Shown in pieces: positions 25,228-35,410 of a stretch of 64,000 bases of DNA. Made by a program: the position numbers and the translations under genes. The DNA comes from an uncultured Bacteroidaceae bacterium (GTDB lineage: Bacteria > Bacteroidota > Bacteroidia > Bacteroidales > Bacteroidaceae): NCBI GenBank assembly GCA_905235525.1, contig CAJOLW010000005.1, forward strand, positions 1 through 64,000. Direction: 5' to 3'. The notes below the pieces were generated by a model that made no database searches, was not told the origin of the DNA, and saw only the letters and a list, made by a program, of their open reading frames with translations. Within the stretch, counting starts at the first letter, position 1. Every line of letters begins with the position of its first letter.

Positions 25228-28098
25228 TCACCCCTTATACTTAGCAGGTGTACAGCCGTACTGCTTTTGGAAGCACTTGGCGAAATAGGAAGGGCTGGAG
25301 AAACCCACCATGTAACACACCTCATTCACTCGATAATCGCCTGTCACCAACAGAGAAGCAGCATGTTTAAGGCGAATAATCTGAATCATTTCATTAGGAG
25401 TGATGTCGGCAAGTGCCTTGATTTTACCAAAAAGTCCAGAGCGGGACACCCCCAATTCCGAGGCGATATAATCCACAGACAGGTCTGGATTTGAGAAATT
25501 CTGTTCGATAATCTCTTCCATTCGTTCAAGAAAAGCCTGGTCTTTCTCATTGATGGTGATAAACTTGATGCGAGCATCATGCACTTCTTGTTCCCGTTGG
25601 GTGTTGAGTTCCTGTATTTCATGCTCTTTCTGGATATTCAGTTTCTGCATCTCCTTCTCATGTTTCAGTTCCTTCTTTCTCAACAAGTGGTGTATCAAGA
25701 AAGAAATGATTGCAACAATAATCAACAGATAGAATGTCTTGGCAGGGGTGTTCCAATAGAACGGAGGCGTGATAACAATGCGCAAAGTGGCATCATCTGA
25801 CTGCATGCCATAACTGGTTGTAGCCCGAACATGGAGGGTATAGGTACCTGGAGCAAGATTGGTATAGGTCACACTGGCCTGAGTGCCCGATGTGGGAGTT
25901 TCATCGAACCCTTCAAGATAATAACTGTAAAGAACATCGGAGGGTTGTATATAACTCATTGCGGAGAAATAAATACGAAAGACATTCTCACGATAACTGA
26001 GATGCACTTCCTTGAGATATGGGAGTCGCTCTGGTAAGATTTCACTACCCACAGCAACAGGAGAGTTGAACACATCCATTCCCGTAAACACCACCTGAGG
26101 CTTTATACCAACCTGATGCATCTGTTGCGGATGGAAAGTAATGAATCCGTTGGAAGTGCCCATATATATTCTGCCATCAGAGTCTCGGAAAATAGCATCT
26201 GGTAGAAAGTCTGTACTGACAATGTTGCCACCACCTTTATAAATTAGGGTTACCTTGCCTTGCTGCAATGAATAACACAAAATGCCAGCAGAAGTGGTAA
26301 GCCAAAGATGGTCTTCCTCTGACATGACACCATATACACAGATGTCATTCTTCACCAATGCAACTTTTTCAAACCGATCCTCCTTAGGAAGATAATGATA
26401 CAGACCATTATCCATACCGATCCATAGTTCTCCCTGCGCATCTTCACAAAGACTATAGGCTGTCACAAAAGCACCTTTACCGCCACCATAATGTTTCCAT
26501 TTCCGATTCGTACCATAATACCACAAACCATTCCCGTTCGTCGCAATCCAAATCCCACCGGCATGATCCTCCCTGATGTCCATCACGGGCTTTCCCACTT
26601 TTTTAACATCACTAAGAGTATGTGAATCCAGAGAAAAGACACCAACCTCTTGACACGTACCCACCCAGATACGGTGTTGGCTATCACTGAAAATGGCATA
26701 AGACGTAACATCCAAATATGCTCCATTTTCATCATTAATCGTAGGTACATGGGTCACCTCCATCGTGTTCATATCAAGAATGTACAAACCCTGCGAGTCT
26801 GTACCCACATAAAGATAATTGCCATTCAAACTAAGAGTATGCACATGGTTGTTCTCAGCCTCATTGGCAAAAAGCCTCACTTTGGTAAAGGCATGAGTCG
26901 AAGAATCATAATAACACAAACCACCATCATCACTGGCAATCCATAGCCGGTGGCGATGATCTTCACAAAAGTGGTTGATGACATTTCCCGACACCGAGGT
27001 CGAAATACTGTTGTCCTGTGACTGCTGTTCTACGACAGAAGTGAAATCACTAATTGTAGGATGCGTATAATTCACTCCCCCATAATAGGTGCCTATCCAT
27101 GTACCTCTCTCCCGGTCCTGAATCATTGGATAAACAAAGTTGTCACTAATCATCCCCATCGGTCGTGTGCCACGATGATGCCGTTTGACCCTCATCCCTG
27201 GCACATCCACCACTTCAAGACCTTCATCACTGCCCAACAACAAATAACCTTCCTTCAACTCCATGACACTATGAATATGACGCATCTGGGTCTCAGCCGA
27301 AGAGAACATTATCTCTGCACGATGATTTTCTGCATCGAAGCGAACCAACTCGCCGTTCCATCCACCCAGCCACATCCAACCAGACATATCTTCTAACATC
27401 GCAACACAAGGCAGATATAATGGAATTTCTGAGCCTTTCAAATATAATGGATATTCCTCAAAATGATTCTTGGACGCATTGAAACGGATCAGATTGGCCT
27501 TTCCGACATTGCTGGATGCCCACACATTTCCCTTCTTATCAATATAAAGATGTCCATAGGCAGTTCCATGTTCTGGGGTTTGAATGACATGACATGCACC
27601 ACTCTTGGGATCGATACGTAAAATGCCCAGTCCTTGTGTTGCCATCCACAACTTATTTTGATGATCCATCTTCAAATCCACAACATCCAAACTCTCTTGC
27701 GACAAAATTTGTTCTGCAAGCACATATCTTTTTATCTCATCTGTCCTTTGTGAATACAAAAAAAGTCCATTTTCTGTCCCGACCCATATCGTATCACCAC
27801 ATTCTGCCAACGCTGAGACAGACATGGAATGTGTTCCTGCAATCTGCGACATACGCAAGCCATCATAATTGTTTAATCCACGGTTCGTACCAAACCACAG
27901 AAATCCCTTCTTGTCTTGCAATAAGGCACGTACCGTATTTGACGAAAGCCCATTATCTTTCGAAAGACTTGAAAATGTTATAGAAACTTCGTATGGAGAT
28001 GATACTACGCCCGTAGACGATGTGTCTTGTGCGAACAAAATAGTCACACATGAAAACAAGAGCCAAATGGAAAAGATATAATGACGAATAGCCAACAT
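25228..28098 (-). CDS. Membrane-bound beta-propeller sensor fused to an AraC-type DNA-binding domain
   Basis: The 956-residue protein has a signal peptide (ends LFAQ). About 14 two-component-regulator propeller repeats form a periplasmic double propeller (e.g. LLQDKKGFLWFGTNRGLNNY, DRERGTWIGTYYGGVNY, DHAGGIWIATNGNGLWYY). A Y_Y_Y domain follows (YSYYLEGFDETP, TNLAPGTYTLHVRA), then one membrane helix (about 781-803) and a short charged coiled coil. The C-terminal AraC HTH (about 855-956) reads DLSVDYIASELGVSRSGLFG and VCYMVGFSSPSYFAKCFQ. Hybrid two-component systems of this build normally carry kinase and receiver domains between helix and HTH; both are missing. A start at 28131 is possible, but the Met at 28098 gives the better signal peptide. 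Confidence 0.88.
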   Translation of the reverse strand: MLAIRHYIFSIWLLFSCVTILFAQDTSSTGVVSSPYEVSITFSSLSKDNGLSSNTVRALLQDKKGFLWFGTNRGLNNYDGLRMSQIAGTHSMSVSALAECGDTIWVGTENGLFLYSQRTDEIKRYVLAEQILSQESLDVVDLKMDHQNKLWMATQGLGILRIDPKSGACHVIQTPEHGTAYGHLYIDKKGNVWASSNVGKANLIRFNASKNHFEEYPLYLKGSEIPLYLPCVAMLEDMSGWMWLGGWNGELVRFDAENHRAEIMFSSAETQMRHIHSVMELKEGYLLLGSDEGLEVVDVPGMRVKRHHRGTRPMGMISDNFVYPMIQDRERGTWIGTYYGGVNYTHPTISDFTSVVEQQSQDNSISTSVSGNVINHFCEDHRHRLWIASDDGGLCYYDSSTHAFTKVRLFANEAENNHVHTLSLNGNYLYVGTDSQGLYILDMNTMEVTHVPTINDENGAYLDVTSYAIFSDSQHRIWVGTCQEVGVFSLDSHTLSDVKKVGKPVMDIREDHAGGIWIATNGNGLWYYGTNRKWKHYGGGKGAFVTAYSLCEDAQGELWIGMDNGLYHYLPKEDRFEKVALVKNDICVYGVMSEEDHLWLTTSAGILCYSLQQGKVTLIYKGGGNIVSTDFLPDAIFRDSDGRIYMGTSNGFITFHPQQMHQVGIKPQVVFTGMDVFNSPVAVGSEILPERLPYLKEVHLSYRENVFRIYFSAMSYIQPSDVLYSYYLEGFDETPTSGTQASVTYTNLAPGTYTLHVRATTSYGMQSDDATLRIVITPPFYWNTPAKTFYLLIIVAIISFLIHHLLRKKELKHEKEMQKLNIQKEHEIQELNTQREQEVHDARIKFITINEKDQAFLERMEEIIEQNFSNPDLSVDYIASELGVSRSGLFGKIKALADITPNEMIQIIRLKHAASLLVTGDYRVNEVCYMVGFSSPSYFAKCFQKQYGCTPAKYKG

Positions 28099-28131
28099 GA
28101 CACAATAAAATGAACGAAAAATACAATACAA

Positions 28132-28515
28132 CGAGAATCAAGAATCCCATTTCGGGTGCTAAGTTAATGAAAAAAAAGTACAATTCAACAAGAAAATCAT
28201 CCAAAACACACCATTATTATGCTTGTTTGCATTATTTTTTCACCCATTTGGACTTTTCTTGCATGTTAATACAAAAGAAAGTCGTTACTTTGTAGCGAAT
28301 TTATCACACGTCTAATTGATGAGATAGCGAATAAATCATAAGATAGATAAGAATTTGTTAGATTGGTTATGAGATCCCAAAGAAGCAGTTAGTAGAAATT
28401 CATATTAAATGAGTAGTAAAACTAAAAGAAAAAAATCAAATAGTAATAATATTTAATAGGTGAAAAATGCACGAGCGCGTGCTGTGTCCCCTCTCAACAA
28501 CACCTGTTGCAGGGA
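28132..28515. other. Gene-free, AT-rich intergenic stretch
   Basis: No credible coding frame is seen on either strand. A weak -7-like TTACTTTG (28285-28292) with TTG at 28259-28261 could start a rightward transcript into the hairpin region 28469-28583. A small hairpin GCACG-agcg... CGTGC lies at 28469-28482. Confidence 0.4.
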
Positions 28516-28583
28516 GGAGGACTTTTAATAAGGGAGGACAGAGCGTGAGTTTTGTCCTCCTTGCTTTTATATACAAGGAGGAC
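28516..28583. terminator. Competing GGAGGAC/GTCCTCC hairpins
   Basis: Three copies of GGAGGAC (28516-28522, 28533-28539, 28577-28583) surround one GTCCTCC (28554-28560), so alternative stems can form. The strongest is GTCCTCCTTG (28554-28563) with CAAGGAGGAC (28574-28583). On the minus strand it follows the TPR gene stop by 25 bases and probably terminates it. Confidence 0.55.
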
Positions 28584-28607
28584 AAGCCTTCAAAGTTTAT
28601 TCGTTAG

Positions 28608-30820
28608 TTATATCATTTCCACCTTCTTCACCACGGGTTTTCCGTCCTCAAATTTGATGGTGATTCTGAAGTTGGCAAAGTCGCTGTAGATGTAGAGCGG
28701 GATGGTTTCATCCTGTTTGGGTTCATAGTCGAACTTCAAACGGATATTGGAGCCTGAGAGGTAGTTTTCTGATGGACGTACCGCCTTATCCTTGTCGTTG
28801 AGTTGATGGAGGGAGAATACGGGATCGATGAGGGTGAGGATGCGCGGCAGTTCGATGCGCAGTTTCTTATCCTTACCTGTCACGAGGTTCTTCACATCGC
28901 GCTTCATATCGTTCCACAGATTACCATCGCTCACAGTTCCATATACCTTCATTCCTTCTTGGATGATGGATTGGAGTTTACCGTTATCCACATTGAAGTC
29001 TTCAAGAAGTTGCTGCTTGGCAGGCATCACGAACTTGCCGGATGGGGAGGTGCTCCCTGCGGCCTGAGCAGCCTTCATGTACTTGTAGTTTACGTTGTCA
29101 ATCCAGCAAATCTTGTCATCGGTCATGGCGATGGCACGAATGCGCGTGATGTCGTTGTATTTCTTGTCTTCATAGTTGAGTTTCACGACGCCAATCTCGG
29201 TCTTGTCGTTGTGCTTGATGATATTGACCGAAGGGAGTTTCTGCACATCGTATTCATCCTTGTACATATCGGTATAGTGGAGGCAAAGGAAGATGCGCAC
29301 ATTCTCCAAATCGATGTCGGAACGGTTGTTGATGGTGACCTTGATTTCATCTTCCTTATCGGCAAGCGTCCAGTTGGTAGTTGGCTCCACTGCCACATCA
29401 AGGAATGACTGTTCGAGTAGTATCTGCCTGAAACTGCTGTACATGTTCTCTTCACAGTACTGCATGTCGCTGAGCAGACAGTCATATACACCTTGATTGC
29501 CTCGACGATAGAAATGGTTAAAGATTTCCTCCTTGCTCTTCTGCGTATCACCTTTCTGGGCATAGTAGTTTGCCTTGAGCAGATTGGGGCTGAAAATACC
29601 AAAGCCCTCCATCGTAGAACGGTAGAGCCGCAGCAAATACTTTCCTTCTGCAGACTTGTTTAGGTAGGTACGCGCCTTGTAACTGTCAAGCAGGTCAGTC
29701 AGTGCCGCAGCCTGTCGTGGATACTCCATCGATGCTTGGTCGAAATAAGATACGGCTTTGGCGATTTCTCCTTGTTCGCGATAGAGCAAACCCTTCAGCA
29801 CTAAAGCAGGGGCAGAACGGGATGGATAGAGCTTCACATATTGGTCAAGGGTGGCTTCTGCCTCCATCTGCAATTCAGTCCGTTCATCAGGAGCAGAATG
29901 TTCGGTTACCACTCCTGCAAGCACAGAATCAGCCAAAGCAATGGCTTCATCAGCCCCCTTCAAACTCTGCGAAAGGTCATATTCCATAGAAGAGGACAAT
30001 ATTTCAGAATTACCAACCTCACTGCTCATTTGGATTAGTGACAGTCCTTTCAGCAGCAATGCCTCACGGTTAGTCGGATACTCTTTCAGAATCTCCTGCG
30101 ACTGGTTGTAAGCCGCCATCGGTTGCCCACCATACAGGTCAATGTATGCCTTATCCTTTTTCAAGCACAAAGCATCCCACTCCTGCATATACTTATAATA
30201 AACTGGTGCATAGTCCTCCAAATACTCCACATAGGACATTCTCACCGCCTCTATTTCCCGTTCCAATTGACGTTTCAGTTCCTTTTGCTTCTCATATTCT
30301 TCAAATGCCGCCGTCTTCGCCTTGTCCATGCCGCTGCCTACCGAAACGGTGCTCAGGGTGGCATCGCCCGTCAGCATCGAGCCGATTATGCCCACAGGAT
30401 TCACCTCCGAAGCAAAGGTGGTGGCTCCGCTTGTGGCACTCCGCATCAGCATCCACACGTCGTCCAGTTCTTTGTACTCCTTCTGCAATTCATACAGCCG
30501 CTGCAAGATGGGGAACAACTTCTTTTTTTGTTCCAACACTTCGGGTGCCACACGACTAAAATCCTGTTTTGCTACATATTCTAGATAAGACATGAAGTCC
30601 TCCGACTGACACTGTGCCACCTCCAGCGCATTCATCGCCCGCACAGTCTCCTCGATGTAGGTGACTTTGCCTCCATTGCCTCATAAGCCGGTTCGAATTC
30701 TTCCGAAGGTGTATAGTTCTCCAAATTGATGGGCTCTACAGGCCAGAAACGCCATGCGACAAATCCGGCGATGCCCAGCACCACCAACAGCACAAGCGTC
30801 CAAACAATAGTCTTTTTCAT
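28608..30820 (-). CDS. Membrane-anchored TPR-like protein, apparent frameshift near 30663
   Basis: The upstream frame (ATG at 30820) encodes MKKTIVWTLVLLVVLGIAGF, a clear N-terminal membrane anchor, then YTPSEEFEPAYEAMEA before it runs out at 30632. The next frame continues exactly with KVTYIEETVRAMNALEVAQC and on for about 690 residues. Adding one A to GGCAAAGTC (near 30663) restores one protein of about 737 residues. The body has a coiled segment (about 90-160) and TPR-like helices (SQEILKEYPTNREALLLKGL, VLKGLLYREQGEIAKAVSYF). The C-terminal half is beta-rich and unrecognised. A good promoter precedes the anchored start, supporting the long version. Function unknown. Confidence 0.7.
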
Positions 30821-30842
30821 AAGTTGCAGGTATTTTGTGTCG

Positions 30843-30874
30843 CAAAGATAAACAATCTTCTACACCTCTGCAAA
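30843..30874 (-). promoter_or_regulatory. Promoter of the TPR-like protein gene
   Basis: On the minus strand TTTG (30874-30871) and TATCTTTG (30850-30843) are 20 bases apart, 22 bases before the ATG at 30820. Confidence 0.7.
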
Positions 30875-30929
30875 CGATTGGGGGAAAAACTGCTTATCAC
30901 AAAAAAAACTCTTCTATGAAAGGCAAGGA

Positions 30930-30974
30930 AAAAGCAAAAGGAGAGGATGTGCCCATAGGACACATCCTCTCCTT
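30930..30974 (-). terminator. Terminator of the rpoBC operon
   Basis: AAGGAGAGGATGTG (30938-30951) pairs perfectly with CACATCCTCTCCTT (30961-30974), 14 bp with a 9-base loop. Read from rpoC it is followed by TTTGCTTTTT. It starts 24 bases beyond the rpoC stop. Confidence 0.88.
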
Positions 30975-30998
30975 CTTTTATGAATCTATGTATTTTGT

Positions 30999-33900
30999 TT
31001 AGAAGTCGTTGTCGAACGAAGAGAACACCATATCAGCATCAAATGGATGACGCTCGATGGTTTGGAAGTCTTCCTTCGCACCCACAATGATCTTCTCAAA
31101 GTCACGCATACCCGTACCTGCAGGAATGAGGTGACCAGAAATCACATTCTCCTTCATGCCTTCGAGTGAGTCGCTCTTGCCACAGATGGCAGCCTCGTTA
31201 AGCACCTTCGTGGTCTCCTGGAATGATGCAGAAGACATGAAGGACTTACTACCGAGACCTGCACGGGTGATACCTTGCAGAATCTGTACGGAAGTAGCAG
31301 GGATGGCATCACGGGTCTGAACCAACTTGAGGTCACGACGCTTCAGCATCGAGTTCTCATCGCGGAGTTTGCGGGCTGTAATGATCATACCTGGTTCAAG
31401 TGTCTCTGAGTCACCTGCATCGATGACAAACTTCTTGCCCCAGATGCGATCGTTCTCCTCCAGGAAGTCAAGTTTATCCACGATACCCTCTTCGAGGAAG
31501 CGAGTATCACCAGCATCTTCAATCTTCACCTTGCGCATCATCTGACGCACGATAATCTCGAAGTGCTTGTCATTGATGGACACACCCTGCATACGATAAA
31601 CGTCCTGCACCTGGTTCACGATGTACTCCTGCACTGCAGTAGGACCCTTGATAGCAAGGATGTCAGCAGGCGTGATAGCACCGTCGGAAAGTGGTGTTCC
31701 GGCACGTACATAGTCGTTCTCCTGCACCAGAATTTGCTTGGACAGTGGAACAAGGTACTTGCGAACATCACCCACCTTGGAGGTCAAGATGATTTCACGG
31801 TTACCACGCTTCACCTTACCCATAGTTACCTCACCATCGATTTCTGCCACGATGGCTGGGTTAGACGGATTACGTGCTTCAAAGAGTTCGGTCACACGTG
31901 GAAGACCACCCGTGATATCGCCAGCCTTGGCAACAGAACGTGGAATCTTCACAAGGATGTCACCAGCCTTGAGTTTCTGACCATCTTCCACAATGATGTG
32001 ACCATTGATTGGGAATGAATAGGTACGAAGCAGTTCACCCTCCTTCTTGTCAAGGATGTGGCAGTATGGCACTGCAGCACGGTCTTTTGCTTCTGTAACG
32101 ATGAGGTCACGAAGACCTGTGGTTTCATCGACATCCACACGGTAGGTAAGACCCTCCTTCACACCTTCGAACTGTGCCACACCATCGAATTCGGTGACGA
32201 TGACAGAGTTGAATGGGTCCCAATCAGCAATGACCTGACCAGCCTCAACTGTATCGCCAGACTTGGCGTAGAGATTTGCTCCATATGGTACTGGGACAGT
32301 TGACAGGATGATGCCTGTATTGAGATCGAGGAAGCGGAGTTCTGCCAGACGACCTACGACCACCTGACCTTCAGGATGCTCAGCAGTAGGACGTGCAACA
32401 GTACGCAATTCGTCAATTTCTATCTTAGACTTGTTCTTCGCCTTAATCTGTGCATTAGCAGCCGCATTACCTGCAACACCACCAGCGTGGAATGTACGGA
32501 GGGTCAACTGCGTACCAGGTTCACCGATGGCTTGTGCAGCGATGACACCGACAGCCTCACCCTTCTGCACCATACGCTGGGTAGCAAGGTTACGTCCGTA
32601 GCACTTCATGCAGACACCCTTCTTGCTCTCGCAAGTGAGAACGGAACGAATCTCAACGCTCTCAATACCGCATGACTCAATTTCGGCTGCAATGCGATCC
32701 GTGATTTCCTCACCACTGGCAACGATAAGTTCATTGGTCTTCGGGTTGACAATGTCGTGAACAGAAACACGACCAAGGATACGTTCTGCCAAAGATGCCA
32801 CAACACGGTCGCCATCCTTGAGAGCCGTACAAATCAGACCACGAAGCGTACCACAATCTTCCTCGTTGATAATGACATCGTGAGAAACATCGACCAAACG
32901 ACGGGTCAGATAACCTGCGTCGGCTGTCTTGAGGGCGGTATCGGCAAGACCCTTACGGGCACCGTGGGTAGAGATGAAGTACTCGAGCACGGACATACCT
33001 TCCTTAAAGTTAGAAAGGATTGGGTTCTCGATGATGTTATTGTCAGAAGCACCAGCCTTCTGAGGCTTTGCCATCAGACCACGCATACCTGCCAACTGAG
33101 AAATCTGGTCAGCAGAACCACGGGCTCCAGAGTCAAGCATCATGAAGACAGCATTGAAACCTTGGTCAGCCTCAGTCATTTGCTTCATGAGGGTCTTCTT
33201 GAGTGAGTCATTCACCTTAGTCCAAGTCTCGACTACCTGCTGGTAACGGTCTTTGTCAGTGATAAGACCCATCTGATAGTTCATGGTGATTTGGTCAACG
33301 GCATCGTGACCATCCTGAACAATCTGCTCTTTCTCTGCAGGAATGATGATATCATCAAGCACGAAGGACAGACCACCCTCGTATGCCTTGCTGTAACCAA
33401 GGTTCTTAATGCCATCGAGGAACTCGCAGGCACGTGCCATACCAACACTCTTGATCACACGAGTGATGACTTTTTTGAGCGCCTTCTTGCCGATAACTTC
33501 ATTGACGAAGCCAATTTCTTCGGGTACTACATCATTGATAATGATACGACCAACAGTCGTTTCTACAATATGCTTGTAGAAATTGCCATTCTCGTCAATA
33601 TCACGAACAACACACTTGATCTGCGCGTGTACATCCACCTTACCTTCATTATAGGCAATGATTGCCTCCTCTGGACCATAGAAAGTAAGACCCTCTCCCT
33701 TTGCTCCTGGACGAATCTTGGAGATGTAATAGAGACCAAGTACCATGTCCTGAGAAGGAACGGTGATAGGTTCTCCACTGGCTGGAGAGAGGATGTTATG
33801 TGACTGAAGCATCAAGAGTTGTGCTTCAAGAATTGCTTCATTGGAAAGCGGAAGGTGAACTGCCATCTGGTCACCGTCGAAGTCTGCGTTGAATGCTGTA

Positions 33901-35303
33901 CATGCGAGTGGATGAAGTTGGATGGCCTTACCTTCAATCATGCGAGGCTGGAATGCCTGAATACCCAGACGGTGCAGCGTAGGTGCACGGTTGAGGAGCA
34001 CTGGATGACCTTTCATCACATATTCGAGGATGTCCCAAACAACAGGGTCACGACGGTCAACAATCTTCTTGGCAGATTTTACAGTCTTCACGATACCACG
34101 CTCAATGAGTTTGCGAATCACGAATGGCTTGTAAAGTTCTGCTGCCATCAGTTTAGGCAGACCGCACTCACCCATGTTGAGTTCAGGACCCACCACAATC
34201 ACAGAACGTGCAGAATAGTCAACACGCTTACCGAGGAGGTTCTGACGGAAACGTCCCTGCTTACCCTTGAGGGCATCAGAGAGAGACTTCAAAGGACGGT
34301 TGCTCTCACTCTTCACGGCACTGCTCTTGCGAGAGTTGTCGAAGAGAGAATCGACAGCCTCCTGAAGCATACGCTTCTCGTTGCGGAGGATGACATCTGG
34401 AGCCTTAATCTCAATGAGTCGCTTGAGTCGGTTGTTACGGATGATGACACGACGATAAAGGTCGTTGAGGTCGGAAGTGGCAAAACGTCCACCATCCAGT
34501 GGCACGAGCGGACGGAGGTCTGGAGGTGTCACAGGAATATTGTGCATAATCATCCACTCTGGACGGCTCTTGCCCTTGCTGGCGCGGAAAGATTCCACCA
34601 CCTGTAGACGCTTGAGTGCCTCTGTCTTACGCTGAACTGAACCATCCTTATCGGCTGCTGCACGCAGTTCGTTAGCAAGGTGGTCAAGGTCGATGCGCTT
34701 GAGCATATACTCAATGGCCTCAGCACCCATCATTGCGATGAACTTGTTGGGATCCTCGTCTGGGAGCAACTCATTATTGGGGTCGAGGTTGTCAACAATG
34801 TCGTAATACTCTTCTTCAGAAAGGAGTTCACCGTCAAGAATGTTCTTATCTGCATCCTCTGCAGCACCTGCCTGAATGATGATGTAACGCTCGTAATAGA
34901 TGACAGCGTCGAGTTTCTTTGTTGGAAGACCAAGAAGATAGCCAATCTTGTTAGGCAGTGAACGGAAATACCAGATGTGAGCAACTGGCACAACGAGTGC
35001 AATGTGACCCGTACGCTCACGGCGCACTTTCTTCTCCGTCACCTCCACACCGCATCGGTCGCAGACGATACCCTTATAGCGAATGCGCTTGTACTTGCCG
35101 CAATGGCACTCATAGTCCTTGGTCGGACCAAAGATACGTTCGCAGAAGAGACCATCGCGCTCGGGCTTGTAAGTGCGGTAATTGATGGTTTCTGGCTTCA
35201 GCACCTCACCATAACTGTTCTCGAGAATTTCCTCTGGAGAAGCAAGACTGATGGTAATCTTGGTGAAATTATTTTTGATTTTTGATTCTTTCTTAAAAGC
35301 CAT
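30999..35303 (-). CDS. rpoC: RNA polymerase beta' subunit
   Basis: The 1434-residue subunit forms much of the RNA polymerase active-site cleft with beta. The catalytic magnesium motif is [16 protein letters not shown]. The N-terminal zinc cysteines are in [22 protein letters not shown], given here only as a site near residue 65. The second zinc site is in [15 protein letters not shown], and the trigger-loop neighbourhood includes [16 protein letters not shown]. The start [16 protein letters not shown] at 35303 is chosen; the longer open frame runs through tandem repeats of the spacer and is not protein-like. It is the last gene of the ribosomal/polymerase operon, and a strong terminator follows. 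Confidence 0.98.
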   Translation of the reverse strand: MAFKKESKIKNNFTKITISLASPEEILENSYGEVLKPETINYRTYKPERDGLFCERIFGPTKDYECHCGKYKRIRYKGIVCDRCGVEVTEKKVRRERTGHIALVVPVAHIWYFRSLPNKIGYLLGLPTKKLDAVIYYERYIIIQAGAAEDADKNILDGELLSEEEYYDIVDNLDPNNELLPDEDPNKFIAMMGAEAIEYMLKRIDLDHLANELRAAADKDGSVQRKTEALKRLQVVESFRASKGKSRPEWMIMHNIPVTPPDLRPLVPLDGGRFATSDLNDLYRRVIIRNNRLKRLIEIKAPDVILRNEKRMLQEAVDSLFDNSRKSSAVKSESNRPLKSLSDALKGKQGRFRQNLLGKRVDYSARSVIVVGPELNMGECGLPKLMAAELYKPFVIRKLIERGIVKTVKSAKKIVDRRDPVVWDILEYVMKGHPVLLNRAPTLHRLGIQAFQPRMIEGKAIQLHPLACTAFNADFDGDQMAVHLPLSNEAILEAQLLMLQSHNILSPASGEPITVPSQDMVLGLYYISKIRPGAKGEGLTFYGPEEAIIAYNEGKVDVHAQIKCVVRDIDENGNFYKHIVETTVGRIIINDVVPEEIGFVNEVIGKKALKKVITRVIKSVGMARACEFLDGIKNLGYSKAYEGGLSFVLDDIIIPAEKEQIVQDGHDAVDQITMNYQMGLITDKDRYQQVVETWTKVNDSLKKTLMKQMTEADQGFNAVFMMLDSGARGSADQISQLAGMRGLMAKPQKAGASDNNIIENPILSNFKEGMSVLEYFISTHGARKGLADTALKTADAGYLTRRLVDVSHDVIINEEDCGTLRGLICTALKDGDRVVASLAERILGRVSVHDIVNPKTNELIVASGEEITDRIAAEIESCGIESVEIRSVLTCESKKGVCMKCYGRNLATQRMVQKGEAVGVIAAQAIGEPGTQLTLRTFHAGGVAGNAAANAQIKAKNKSKIEIDELRTVARPTAEHPEGQVVVGRLAELRFLDLNTGIILSTVPVPYGANLYAKSGDTVEAGQVIADWDPFNSVIVTEFDGVAQFEGVKEGLTYRVDVDETTGLRDLIVTEAKDRAAVPYCHILDKKEGELLRTYSFPINGHIIVEDGQKLKAGDILVKIPRSVAKAGDITGGLPRVTELFEARNPSNPAIVAEIDGEVTMGKVKRGNREIILTSKVGDVRKYLVPLSKQILVQENDYVRAGTPLSDGAITPADILAIKGPTAVQEYIVNQVQDVYRMQGVSINDKHFEIIVRQMMRKVKIEDAGDTRFLEEGIVDKLDFLEENDRIWGKKFVIDAGDSETLEPGMIITARKLRDENSMLKRRDLKLVQTRDAIPATSVQILQGITRAGLGSKSFMSSASFQETTKVLNEAAICGKSDSLEGMKENVISGHLIPAGTGMRDFEKIIVGAKEDFQTIERHPFDADMVFSSFDNDF

Positions 35304-35318
35304 GTTATATATATCTGT

Positions 35319-35400
35319 TTTTACGGTTTGAGGTTTTACGGTTTGAGGTTTTACGGTTTGAGGAACCGCATGACCGCACGACCGCACGACCGTATGACCG
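35319..35400. repeat. Tandem repeats in the rpoB-rpoC spacer
   Basis: Three perfect 15-base units TTTTACGGTTTGAGG (35319-35333, 35334-35348, 35349-35363) are followed by four 8-base units of the ccgcacga type plus a partial one (35366-35400). They fill most of the 107-base gap between rpoB and rpoC. Confidence 0.9.
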
Positions 35401-35410
35401 ATGATATTTA

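Noticed and set aside
33819-34607. 262-codon plus-strand open frame
   Set aside because: Antisense to rpoC with His/Cys/Thr-rich composition; no promoter or family features.
35319-35400. CRISPR-like array in the rpoB-rpoC spacer
   Set aside because: Units are 15 and 8 bases, directly adjacent with no spacers, and no cas genes are present in the window.
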